Shown piece after piece: positions 7,076 to 15,196 of a DNA stretch of 18,060 nt; position 1 is the stretch's first letter; the number at the start of each line of letters is the position of its first letter. The position numbers and the translations under genes are program-made. The DNA is from Promethearchaeota archaeon (GTDB lineage Archaea > Asgardarchaeota > Lokiarchaeia > Sigynarchaeales > SOKP01), in the NCBI GenBank assembly GCA_004524515.1, contig SDNV01000054.1, positions 1 to 18,060 on the forward strand, written 5' to 3'. The notes under the pieces are model-generated. The model did no database searches and was not told where the DNA came from. It saw only the letters and a program-made list of their open reading frames with translations.

Positions 7076-8391
7076 TTCACCTGGGGAATTATTATTATAA
7101 AATTAGTTCCTTTTGAATATTCTCCCTCAACCTTATCCTCAACCCAGATGTTTCCCTTATATTTATCTATTATCTTTTTCACAAGAGATAATCCTAGTCC
7201 CATCCCACTTACGCTTTTTTCCCTCATGAATGCCCTTTCAAAGACTTTTTCTTTCATTTCATCGGGGATACCTATCCCATTGTCTAAAAACTCAATTTTA
7301 ACATAATCAATCCCATTAAGAGGCAAATTAGATATCTTAATCAATATTTCCACATATGGATTATTGTTATATTTTACGGCATTACCCAAAATATTTTCAA
7401 AAACATTCAGCAATAATTCATTAGCTTTAGCAAACACTTTTTCAGATATGGATTCTATCTTAATTTCAAGCTTTCTTTCTTCAAAATTTTTCTTTACATA
7501 TTCAATAACATCCTTTAAAACTTCACAAATCTCAATTGGTTTTATGGGAATTTCGATTTCTTCAATTTCAGAAAGCTTCCTTACATTTGATATCAAATTT
7601 GATCCTCTTTTCACTTGTTGCTTTGTAAGATTTATTAGTTTTTTTGACTCTTCTATTTCATTAGGCTTTTCTGAGTATAAAGTAAAAAGATCCATTGAAG
7701 CTTGAATATTTTGAAGTATATTACTAATATCATGCGCAAAGAGATCTTTATAAAATTCTGCTCGATAGTAAGCCTCATAATATTTTCTTTCAGACTTATT
7801 CATCCGGTCTTCAATTGGAGCAGAAAGTCCAGCAGCTAAAAGAGATGTATAATAGATTATTTTAATAACCGCAGATGCCTCCCAAGCGCCTTTAACATTG
7901 ATATTACTTAAAATTGAAACGAATAATGTAAAAATAGCTGAAATCAAAACTAAAAGCATAAAAAGAGTGGTAATTGATCTCTTCATTAAATAAATTCTAA
8001 ACAACATTAACAAATTTATAAAGAGATATACAATTAAAGCGGCTTGAATAAAGTTTAGCATAATTAATGAAAAAGTAAAAAAAAATACCATATTTTTCGA
8101 AATAAGATTAGATTCTATGCTCTCTTTTTTATTTATAAAAAGCTTATAGTATTCTTTAAATACCCAAACTGAAAAAAGTAGTGCCGCAAAAAAATAGAAG
8201 ATATTACAGACAATCCTATAACTAGGATCAAAATATCGTAAGTAAAAAAAGATTGCAGCAATTGCATTTAATATTGAGGCTAAAGCCCATAAAAATAAAG
8301 AGCCCCTTTTACGATACATAATACCAAATATAATTGCAATTATTATGGAATAAATAGCAAGAATGAAATCAAAAATGGGCTCATCAATCAT
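7072..8391 (-). CDS. Membrane histidine kinase
   Basis: Residues 1-~190 hold about six to seven hydrophobic helices, a membrane sensor unit that I do not recognise as a named domain. A short linker follows, then the dimerisation/phospho-acceptor helix with His220 in AHDISNILQNIQ. The ATPase domain has the N box (ENILGNAVKYN, 332-342), the G1 box (DNGIGIP, 370-376), a VFERAF F box near 383-388 and the G2 box (GMGLGLSLVKK, 396-406). All catalytic elements are present, so it should be active. The signal is unknown; the sensor has almost no extracytoplasmic loop, which suggests a ligand within the membrane or a partner membrane protein. The stop overlaps the receiver ATG (ATGA). It starts at ATG 8389-8391. 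Confidence 0.92.
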   Translation of the reverse strand: MIDEPIFDFILAIYSIIIAIIFGIMYRKRGSLFLWALASILNAIAAIFFYLRYFDPSYRIVCNIFYFFAALLFSVWVFKEYYKLFINKKESIESNLISKNMVFFFTFSLIMLNFIQAALIVYLFINLLMLFRIYLMKRSITTLFMLLVLISAIFTLFVSILSNINVKGAWEASAVIKIIYYTSLLAAGLSAPIEDRMNKSERKYYEAYYRAEFYKDLFAHDISNILQNIQASMDLFTLYSEKPNEIEESKKLINLTKQQVKRGSNLISNVRKLSEIEEIEIPIKPIEICEVLKDVIEYVKKNFEERKLEIKIESISEKVFAKANELLLNVFENILGNAVKYNNNPYVEILIKISNLPLNGIDYVKIEFLDNGIGIPDEMKEKVFERAFMREKSVSGMGLGLSLVKKIIDKYKGNIWVEDKVEGEYSKGTNFIIIIPQVK

Positions 8392-8431
8392 TTGAACGTT
8401 CTTTTAATAGAGAATTTAATATTTTTATATT

Positions 8432-8461
8432 TAGTATTATAAAATCAATTGATCAATACTA
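8432..8461. promoter_or_regulatory. Inverted repeat upstream of the kinase gene
   Basis: TAGTATT (8432-8438) and AATACTA (8455-8461) are perfect inverted arms. The spacer contains the palindrome ATCAATTGAT (8444-8453). It lies 41-70 bases before the kinase ATG, where an operator or a hairpin in the leader could act. Short AT-rich palindromes arise easily by chance, so this is only a candidate. Confidence 0.25.
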
Positions 8462-8526
8462 TTATTTTGAATTAATATTCGTTTAAAATTAATATATATA
8501 TTTCGAATATGTAAGAATGATCTAAA

Positions 8527-9216
8527 TTAAGGTATAAATAATACTCGTTCGAAAAGAAAATAGAAAAACACGGCATTCCCAAGATATAAGATCATGACTA
8601 TAAACGCAGCGGGCACCTTTAATAATTGATTTTTCTCCTTTATTTGATTGTAAGAGTAATAAATAGAAATGCCAAGCAAAATTTCGGGAATAATAATATA
8701 AATTGCCATATGCCCAATCATTGTAACATTCTGGGCATACCAGGAACCAATCATCCATATCGTCATTTCAGAGATCCCAAAAATCAGTAAGGAAAGCAAA
8801 GCAACCATTAAATAAACAATTTTCTGTGAATAACGCATATTTAAGCTCTTTCCTGTGAATAATATTACAAAAAAGGGGATGGCCCATAAAAAAAGCATGT
8901 AACCTGACACTGTGCCTATCTTAAATAATCCGTCTTCAGGGAAAACTAAAATTTCAAGTTGTGCGGATAAAAACCAATCGGGCCATATTTGGAATACACT
9001 AAGAATGAGTGAAAAAAGCCATAGATTTACCCACTCAGTATTTTTCCTTAATATCCCTGCGAATGGAACAATTACATTGTAGATAATAACAAGAATAAAC
9101 AATTTAATTCCAATTAAAAAAGTAATAATTGGAGAAAGCAGAATGGCACATATAATTGCAAAAATAATGTGGATTACTATAAAATCTCTCTCAATATTGC
9201 TCAATAATTCACTCAT
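8527..9216 (-). CDS. Seven-helix integral membrane protein of unknown function
   Basis: About seven hydrophobic helices fill the 229 residues (roughly 12-34, 36-54, 65-82, 101-121, 130-155, 165-187, 200-225), with no soluble domain. Features likely to be conserved are IWPDWFLSAQ and FPEDGLFKIG between helices 3 and 4, and SEMTIWMIGSWYAQ after helix 5, which put acidic and Trp residues near the membrane. The pattern recalls carotenoid-cyclase-like heptahelical proteins, but I cannot assign it. It starts at ATG 9214-9216 and lies 135 bases upstream of the kinase on the same strand, so it could be a partner of the sensor kinase (inference). Confidence 0.7.
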   Translation of the reverse strand: MSELLSNIERDFIVIHIIFAIICAILLSPIITFLIGIKLFILVIIYNVIVPFAGILRKNTEWVNLWLFSLILSVFQIWPDWFLSAQLEILVFPEDGLFKIGTVSGYMLFLWAIPFFVILFTGKSLNMRYSQKIVYLMVALLSLLIFGISEMTIWMIGSWYAQNVTMIGHMAIYIIIPEILLGISIYYSYNQIKEKNQLLKVPAAFIVMILYLGNAVFFYFLFERVLFIP

Positions 9217-9298
9217 GACGGTAGTAGTAAGACAAGTTCTTTTTTAATATAATATCAGTAAGAAACTATTTATATCATTCTAAAATTAAAAAAAATCT

Positions 9299-10121
9299 TT
9301 ATTTAATCTCAACACCCTTAGTCCTCAAAGTTTCTAAAATTTTCTTCACTTTTAAGTTTGGATTATCATGTATCGGATTCCCTTCTATTTGTAAACTTTT
9401 AAGACCTTTTAACTCAGAAATTGATTCAGGCAGAGATTGTAAATTATTTTCATGAAGCCATATTTCTTTAAGCATGAAAAGTTTCCCGATGGATTCAGGA
9501 ATTTCATGCAACCGGTTTTTCGACAAGGTTAAATATTCAAGTGATGTAAGCTCGCCAATTGAATCGGGTAGGAATTGGATGTTATTCCAACTTAAATTTA
9601 AATCTTTGAGAGATTTTAGTTTTCCAATAGTGTTTGGTAAAGAAGATAGTTGATTGGATGATAAAAACAAATTTTCTAATGATTCTAATTCTGTAATTAC
9701 TTCCGGAAAAGAAGTGAACTTATTATTTTGAAGCATTAAAGTTTGTAGAGATTTTAATTTCTTAAACGATGCAGGTAGATCTGAGAGTTTGCCCCCATCC
9801 ACTGCAAATATCTTAAGATGTACCAGATTACCAATTGAATCGGGAACATTATCGAAATTTGTAGCACTAAAATTTATCGTCTCGATTAATAGAAGCTTAG
9901 TAAGTGCTTCTGGGAACGTAGAGTGAGGATATTTATGCATAGTTATATGTTTAACTCGATGATCCTCTGCAATAAATTGTAAGGGGACGAACATATCAAA
10001 GGCGTCTTGTCTTGAAGTAGATTGTACCCCCACTTCAGCTTCAATTTCTTTAATAATATCAACTTCAGATTTTAATATCTCACTTCCTCTAAATACTACA
10101 ATTTCATCATTTATTTTGCAT
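9299..10121 (-). CDS. Leucine-rich-repeat protein, start codon not in frame
   Basis: Seven to eight 23-residue repeats of the plant/bacterial SDS22-like type follow each other, for example LENLFLSSNQLSSLPNTIGK and LKDLNLSWNNIQFLPDSIGE. LRR proteins are binding scaffolds, and this type is frequent in Lokiarchaeia. The in-frame GTG at 10031-10033 would start in the middle of the N-terminal cap. The cap clearly continues upstream (SEILKSEVDIIKEIEAEVGV), matching the leader I recall from Lokiarchaeal LRR proteins. The open frame reaches back to the TAA of the oxidase gene (10127-10129), to which it is in frame, without any ATG, GTG or TTG other than that at 10031-10033. The ATG at 10119-10121, six bases after that stop, is one base out of register; skipping one C gives M-K-I-N-D-E. 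It is probably the last gene of the oxidase operon or translationally coupled to it. Confidence 0.8.
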
Positions 10122-10126
10122 ACACC

Positions 10127-11662
10127 TTAGGGTTTTTTTTCATTCCAAAAGTTAAATTTACCTCTCGATAAAATCATATTGGGGTCAAGAGTTTTCTTTA
10201 TTGATTTCATGAAATTGTAATATTCCTCCGGATAAGCCCCTATATCGACCATAACTCGGGACATTAAGTCGCCCATCATATACCATTGAACCCCCCATTT
10301 CGTAACTCTCTCAAGTAGAGATTTCCACAATTTTAAGTTAATCTCATCAATTATTTTATGGACTTTTCCATCATAATAACTAGTAAAACTATTAAAACCA
10401 CAAGATAATCCGATTTCATGCCCCTTTCCTAATAATATAGGACCACTTCCCGAAATGGGACGCATTTTAGTAATTTCCATAATCTTGCTCATATCAGCGG
10501 TGTTTTCCATGTCCCACTGTTCTATATCATGCAGAATTTTCGGAAGTTTATCAATTGTAGTAGAGCATTCAGCTGTCAATGGTTCAAAAGCAGGAAACAT
10601 ACCCCATAAGTTATGATAAAATTGCCAGTGCCCTTGTTCAGTATAATGCCATTTAGCCATGTTTCCGTCCGATATCTCGTCTCCTAGGTACTCGCATTTG
10701 TTCCGGGTAACTATTATATTATCTAATTGGTTAACTTTTTCATTTAATTCAGCTTCAGAATTCGCCTGTACAGTATAAAAAAATATGGCTTTTTTTTTCT
10801 TTAAATTTTCCCACATAGGAAATAGGCCTTCTTGGCAACCAAGCTTAACAATAAGGTCCATAATATACATAGCGTCATAAATTTCAATACCTTTTCGCCG
10901 TATTTCTGAGAAAATTTTACCTGTAATAATTTCAGACTTTCGAGGCATTAAAAATGTTTTATAATTAGCAAAAGGAGGTTTTGGAAACACTTGCAAGGAT
11001 ACCTTAGTCTTAACTCCCATGATCCCGTTATCCCCACAAAATAATCCGGAAAGATCAGGTCCATTCCCGTATCGATTAAAGGGGTATTTAGAAAACCTGT
11101 TCGCTTGGGATCCCGTTTCAATTATATCCCCCGTTGGTAAAACCACTTCTAATGAAACCAATTGATTGGAACAGGGTCCATATTTGGCACTTCCGCCCCC
11201 ACCATTAGAATGATGGGATATTCCTCCTCCTACTGACGCAGTCATGCCAGATCCTGGACCCATGCAACCCGTATATAGTCCATAATGGCACAGATATTCA
11301 TTCAATTTCCCCCATGAAATTCCCGCTTCCACAGTCACTATAAGATTATCCTCATCCAAATGTATAATATTATTCATTCGTTTCATATCAAGCACAATAC
11401 CCCCATCTCCGATGGGCTTACTTCCCCCAAATTCACAATCACCCCCTCCACGTGGAGTAACGGGTATATTTTGTTCATTAGCAACTTTAAGAATTTCTGA
11501 AATTTCTTTTGCATCCTTAGGTCTTATAACAATATCGGGGACTCCCTGAAGTACAGGATCCACATTCCTCGAATAAGCATGCCGAACTATAAGATCATTT
11601 GAAATGTATTTTTTGGATACTATACTTTCTAATTTCTGATATAATGGGTTCATTTTAATCAT
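10127..11662 (-). CDS. FAD-binding oxidase/dehydrogenase (GlcD-like), copy 1
   Basis: This flavoprotein is of the vanillyl-alcohol-oxidase/GlcD type (FAD_binding_4 then FAD-oxidase C-terminal domain). The FAD domain spans ~40-225: PDIVIRPKDAKEI, TPRGGGD at 69-75, then PGSGMTASVGGGISH at 136-150 and FCGDNGIMGVKT at 208-219. The C-terminal end, LDPNMILSRGKFNFW, is the usual closing motif. Such enzymes oxidise 2-hydroxyacids such as lactate or glycolate and pass electrons to a partner. The Fe-S protein immediately upstream (48 bases) is the likely partner. The true start may be the second ATG (11651-11653), because Met4-x-x-LYQKLES aligns with MTEIYQKLEN of copy 2. It is a close paralog of copy 2 but differs at several active-region positions (for example Cys76 here, Asp there). 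Confidence 0.9.
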   Translation of the reverse strand: MIKMNPLYQKLESIVSKKYISNDLIVRHAYSRNVDPVLQGVPDIVIRPKDAKEISEILKVANEQNIPVTPRGGGDCEFGGSKPIGDGGIVLDMKRMNNIIHLDEDNLIVTVEAGISWGKLNEYLCHYGLYTGCMGPGSGMTASVGGGISHHSNGGGGSAKYGPCSNQLVSLEVVLPTGDIIETGSQANRFSKYPFNRYGNGPDLSGLFCGDNGIMGVKTKVSLQVFPKPPFANYKTFLMPRKSEIITGKIFSEIRRKGIEIYDAMYIMDLIVKLGCQEGLFPMWENLKKKKAIFFYTVQANSEAELNEKVNQLDNIIVTRNKCEYLGDEISDGNMAKWHYTEQGHWQFYHNLWGMFPAFEPLTAECSTTIDKLPKILHDIEQWDMENTADMSKIMEITKMRPISGSGPILLGKGHEIGLSCGFNSFTSYYDGKVHKIIDEINLKLWKSLLERVTKWGVQWYMMGDLMSRVMVDIGAYPEEYYNFMKSIKKTLDPNMILSRGKFNFWNEKKP

Positions 11663-11710
11663 TGATTTATAAATTAATAAAAAAATATTTTTAAAAAAAA
11701 TAAATTAAAT

Positions 11711-12977
11711 TTAGATTTTAGAAGCAATAAAATCGATTACATCTATAACTTTAATTTTTTCCTTAATTTCAGGTTCCATTTCTTCATACGCGTCTCTAAA
11801 ATTGCCTATACAGAATGGACAACTGGTAGTTAGTATATCTGCTCCAGATTCGACCGCTTCTCTAATCCGTTCCTTTGATATATCTTTTGCCAAATCTGGG
11901 AATTGGCTTTTAACTCCACCTCCCGCTCCGCAACACCAAGCATGTTTACGATTCCGTTTCATTTCAATTAATTCAACTCCGGGTATTTTAGCAATTAGTT
12001 CTCTTGGTATTTCATATAAATCCATATGCCTTCCTAAATGACATGGATCATGGTAGGTAACCTTGATTTTTTCAGACACTTCTGGTTTAAACAGAATCTG
12101 ATTATTCTTCATAAGCTCAACAAATACCTCTGTTATGTGCTTTACTTCAAAGGGTAATTCTTGTCCTAATATTTCAGGGTAATCTTTCTTTAAAGTTCTA
12201 TAGCATCCTGCACAAGCCGTAAATACGGTTTTAGCACCCATATTCTGTAGTATATCAATATTATGCTTCATAAGAGAATCAACAGATTTATATTCTCCAA
12301 TACGAGCTCCAATAGAGCCACAGCACCATTCTTCTTTGGATAATGCCATTTCCATTCCCGCAGCGATGAGAATACTCATCATATTTTTTAGGGTATCAGC
12401 TTGTCGTAATGGCATAGTGCATCCTGCAAAGAAAACCAAGTCGCCTTTATCTTTTATATTTGAAAATTCTGAAGCCCATTCGAACTTTTTAGCAAAATCC
12501 TCTCCGTAAGGATTCTTCATAGCATCATTGTTCATATATTCGACTAAATCTCTATGTCTATCTAGTGGAGCAAACCCTGCTTCCACTAAATCTTTTCTCA
12601 GAGCATCCCACACTTTATAATGGTCTATCCATTTTGAAGTGTTTAGAATTATATTTTCATTATGCGTTTCATGACATACTTCAGTGCAATTAGCGCATTC
12701 AGTGCATTGATATACAAATTCTGCCAATTCCCTACTTAACGGAAGTTTACCTTCCAAAATACTCTTAAGTACGTTCATTCTCCCCCGAGAGAAATAAATT
12801 TCAAATCCTTCCTCTCCTTTTGATTCTTTTACCGGACAAGTTAAATACCTTCCGACAGCACGTCGTATGGAATACCCACAATCCCCGCATCCCGTTTGCA
12901 GTTTAGGATAACTTCCTAACACTTATACAAGACATTATGGCTTTCCATTCGTTTTTCAAATTTTTTAATTCAGTCAT
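11711..12977 (-). CDS. CCG-domain Fe-S oxidoreductase (GlcF/HdrD-like) with frame break near its start
   Basis: This is an electron-transfer protein with two N-terminal 4Fe-4S sites and two CCG domains, like GlcF, LutA or HdrD. The main frame (12922 downward, 403 residues) shows Cys12, Cys15, Cys29-Pro, then CTECANCTEVC (C73, C76, C79, C83). CCG domain 1 has AGCTMP...EWCCGS and CAGC; domain 2 has HDPCHLGRH...AWCCGAGGG and SCPFC. In the main frame the start is a GTG at 12920-12922 immediately after TAA. An ATG at 12975-12977 overlaps the stop of the upstream oxidase as ATGA and reads MTELKNLKNEWKAIMSCIS before needing a +1 shift to enter the main frame. That leader supplies a further cysteine, which would complete the first cluster. 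So the ATG is probably the original start. The gene sits between two oxidase paralogs and should take electrons from one or both. Confidence 0.88.
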
Positions 12978-14500
12978 TTATTTCCATCCCCCCAAAATTC
13001 AAATTTACCTCTACTTAATATATTTTTAGGATCAAGTACTTTTTTGATAGCTTTAAGAGTTTTATAATAATCTGGTAAATATGCATCAAGTTGTGCCATA
13101 ATTCGTGAAGCCATTTCACCCATCATGTACCACTGAACGCCCCATTTTGTAGTAAGCATTCCCATCAAAGATTTCCATAATTTAAGATTCAACTCATCCC
13201 AGCCTTCATGATTCTCTCCGTTATAATAACTTGGAAAACTGGTAAAACCACAGGTTAATTCTACGTTATTACCGTCAATTAAAAATATGGGTCCGCTTCC
13301 TGTTATAGGACGCATTCCAGTTACCTTAGTGAAAATTTCCATATCTTTTGCATGCTCCATATCCCATTGATCAATATCATCTAAAATTGTTGGATACATA
13401 TTTGCGGGGACAAAACACTCACAAGATAACGGTTCAAGAGCAGGTACCATGCCCCATAAGTTATGATAAAATTGCCAATGTCCCTGTTCCACATAATGCC
13501 ATTTTGCAATGTTTCCGTCAGATATCTCTGGACCTAGGGCTTCACATTTGTTATCTAAAATGATAGTATCCAATTGTTTGACTTTTTCTTGTAATTCAGC
13601 TTCAGAATTAGCCTCCACAGTATAAAATATTATACCTCTTTTCTTCTTCAGTTGCTCCCACATCGGAAACATTCCTTGATCGCATCCCACTCTCATAATA
13701 AGATCCATAATATACATCAAATCGTACACATCAATTCCTTTACGTCTAACATCCAGCATGATCTGGGACGATACTTGTCTGTCTTTACGGGGTAATAAAA
13801 ATGTTTTATAAGCTGCAAATGGCGGTCTTGGAAAAACTTGCAAAGAAACTTTAGTCTTAACTCCCATAATTCCATTATCACCACAAAAAAGTCCTGCAAG
13901 ATCGGGACCATTTCCAAACCGATTGAACGGAATTTTAGAAAACTTATTCGCTTGGGATCCCGTTTCAATAATATCTCCATTTGGTAGTACCACCTCTAAG
14001 GAAACTAACTGATTTGTACATGCACCATATTTGGCACAACCTCCTCCTCCCACTGATTGATGAGAGATTCCTCCTCCTACTGATGCCGTCATCCCGGATC
14101 CGGGACCCATGCAACCCGTATATAATCCATAATGGCATAAATATTCGTCCAATTTCCCCCATGAAATTCCAGCTTCCACGGTCACAATTAGATTATCTTC
14201 ATCCAATTTTAAAACATTATCCATGCGTTTCATATCAAGCACTATTCCCCCATCTCCAATCGGTTTACTACCCCCGAATTCGTCATCACCGCCTCCACGA
14301 GGAATAACTGGAATATTTTCTTCATTGGCAACTTTAAGAATTTCTGAAATTTCTTTGGCATCTTTAGGTCGAATAACGATATCTGGAATTCCTTGTAAAA
14401 CAGGGTCCACAACTCTCGAGTATGCATGACGGACAATAAGGCTGTTGGATATAAATTCTTTCTTAACTATATTTTCTAATTTTTGGTATATTTCAGTCAT
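12974..14500 (-). CDS. FAD-binding oxidase/dehydrogenase (GlcD-like), copy 2
   Basis: This is the first gene of the oxidase cassette, 508 residues, same architecture as copy 1: FAD-binding half (IPRGGGDDEFGG near 67-78, PGSGMTASVGGGISHQS near 133-149, FCGDNGIMGVKT) and substrate-binding half ending LDPKNILSRGKFEFW. The long stretch of near identity with copy 1 in the FAD half, and more divergence in the substrate half (for example around residues 230-260 and 360-400), suggests duplication followed by a change of substrate. It ends in an ATGA overlap with the Fe-S gene leader, so the two were translationally coupled at least originally. It starts at ATG 14498-14500 with a weak AAGGA ahead. The 183 bases upstream probably contain the promoter of the whole cassette. 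Confidence 0.92.
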   Translation of the reverse strand: MTEIYQKLENIVKKEFISNSLIVRHAYSRVVDPVLQGIPDIVIRPKDAKEISEILKVANEENIPVIPRGGGDDEFGGSKPIGDGGIVLDMKRMDNVLKLDEDNLIVTVEAGISWGKLDEYLCHYGLYTGCMGPGSGMTASVGGGISHQSVGGGGCAKYGACTNQLVSLEVVLPNGDIIETGSQANKFSKIPFNRFGNGPDLAGLFCGDNGIMGVKTKVSLQVFPRPPFAAYKTFLLPRKDRQVSSQIMLDVRRKGIDVYDLMYIMDLIMRVGCDQGMFPMWEQLKKKRGIIFYTVEANSEAELQEKVKQLDTIILDNKCEALGPEISDGNIAKWHYVEQGHWQFYHNLWGMVPALEPLSCECFVPANMYPTILDDIDQWDMEHAKDMEIFTKVTGMRPITGSGPIFLIDGNNVELTCGFTSFPSYYNGENHEGWDELNLKLWKSLMGMLTTKWGVQWYMMGEMASRIMAQLDAYLPDYYKTLKAIKKVLDPKNILSRGKFEFWGDGNK

Positions 14501-14590
14501 TTTTAATTCCTTAACTAAAATTTTTGTTATTTTATTATATATTTAGTTTAATTTTAATAAAATAGTATTTATAAATTGATTAGTAATTAC

Positions 14591-14639
14591 AACTTAAGAT
14601 AGTTACATTTTTTATACTATCTTTTTATAGTTTTAAGTT
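14591..14639. promoter_or_regulatory. Nested inverted repeats upstream of the oxidase cassette (candidate operator)
   Basis: Two dyads share this stretch. The inner one is AGATAGT (14597-14603) with ACTATCT (14616-14622). The outer one is AACTTAA (14591-14597) with TTAAGTT (14633-14639). It lies between the HxlR gene and the first oxidase gene, ~91-139 bases before the oxidase ATG. HxlR-type dimers bind such dyads, so it may be the regulator's operator. It could instead be a hairpin at the end of the HxlR transcript, though there is no G/C-rich stem. Between it and the ATG are TATA-like stretches, none of them decisive. Confidence 0.35.
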
Positions 14640-14683
14640 TCTGTTATAAATTTTAAGCCAATAGAATAAGGATATATTTAACA

Positions 14684-15112
14684 TTATTTAAGATCGAGAA
14701 TTAGAATTACCATAAGTTCAACAAATCCTTTCCCTTTTTGGCTCAATTGATAAAAGACTTTTGGAGGATGAGTATTTTGCACGTTTCGAGAGATAATTCC
14801 TGTTTTTTCCAGCTCTTTTAAACGAATTGATAAAACACGAGAAGAAATTCCTTTGATGGCACGCTTTAATTCATTAAAATTTGATCCTTTATAGGTTTCT
14901 AACTCCCAAATTATTTCTAGAACCCATTTTTTTGTTATAAATTCGAGATTTTCATAAAAAAATCTTAATTCCCATCTTTTCCGCTCTTTAGTATATGGTA
15001 CTTCACTGAAATATTTGTTTAATAAAAACCTACCTATATCCTTAGCTTTTTTATGAATTTCTTTTAATGGTTGATAGTGCTCAATTTCGAGCATAATTTG
15101 ATCTATATCCAT
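14684..15112 (-). CDS. HxlR-type winged-helix transcriptional regulator
   Basis: Residues ~60-130 form the HxlR winged helix: KWVLEIIWEL, FNELKRAIKGISSRVLSIRL with the recognition helix, KELEKTGIISRNV, and the wing VFYQLSQKGKGF. The N-terminal ~55 residues are a helical, charged extension longer than in most HxlR proteins, and the Cys-x-x-x-x-P redox motif common at the N-terminus of some members is absent. A ligand-sensing role of the extension is possible. It starts at ATG 15110-15112 with a good Shine-Dalgarno (GGAGG) 7 bases upstream. It lies directly upstream of and on the same strand as the oxidase cassette, 183 bases away, so local control of that cassette is plausible. Confidence 0.85.
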   Translation of the reverse strand: MDIDQIMLEIEHYQPLKEIHKKAKDIGRFLLNKYFSEVPYTKERKRWELRFFYENLEFITKKWVLEIIWELETYKGSNFNELKRAIKGISSRVLSIRLKELEKTGIISRNVQNTHPPKVFYQLSQKGKGFVELMVILILDLK

Positions 15113-15118
15113 ATAATA

Positions 15119-15125
15119 ACCTCCA
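15119..15125 (-). promoter_or_regulatory. Shine-Dalgarno of the HxlR gene
   Basis: TGGAGGT on the minus strand, seven bases before the ATG. It is one of the few strong ribosome binding sites in the window; most other genes lack one, which suggests that leaderless or short-leader messages are common here. Confidence 0.6.
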
Positions 15126-15196
15126 TTAATCTATTTCTAATAATTCATGGTGATTTTTATAATTTCTAAGAAAAAAAAGAGAAGTTTAGTTGTTTT

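Noticed and set aside
13717..14436. Several 60-110 codon frames on both strands inside the oxidase gene
   Set aside because: They are shadows of a well-supported flavoprotein; the same kind of shadow appears in its paralog.
10127..14500. The two oxidase genes as an assembly duplication
   Set aside because: They differ at many residues throughout and have distinct termini, so they are true paralogs.
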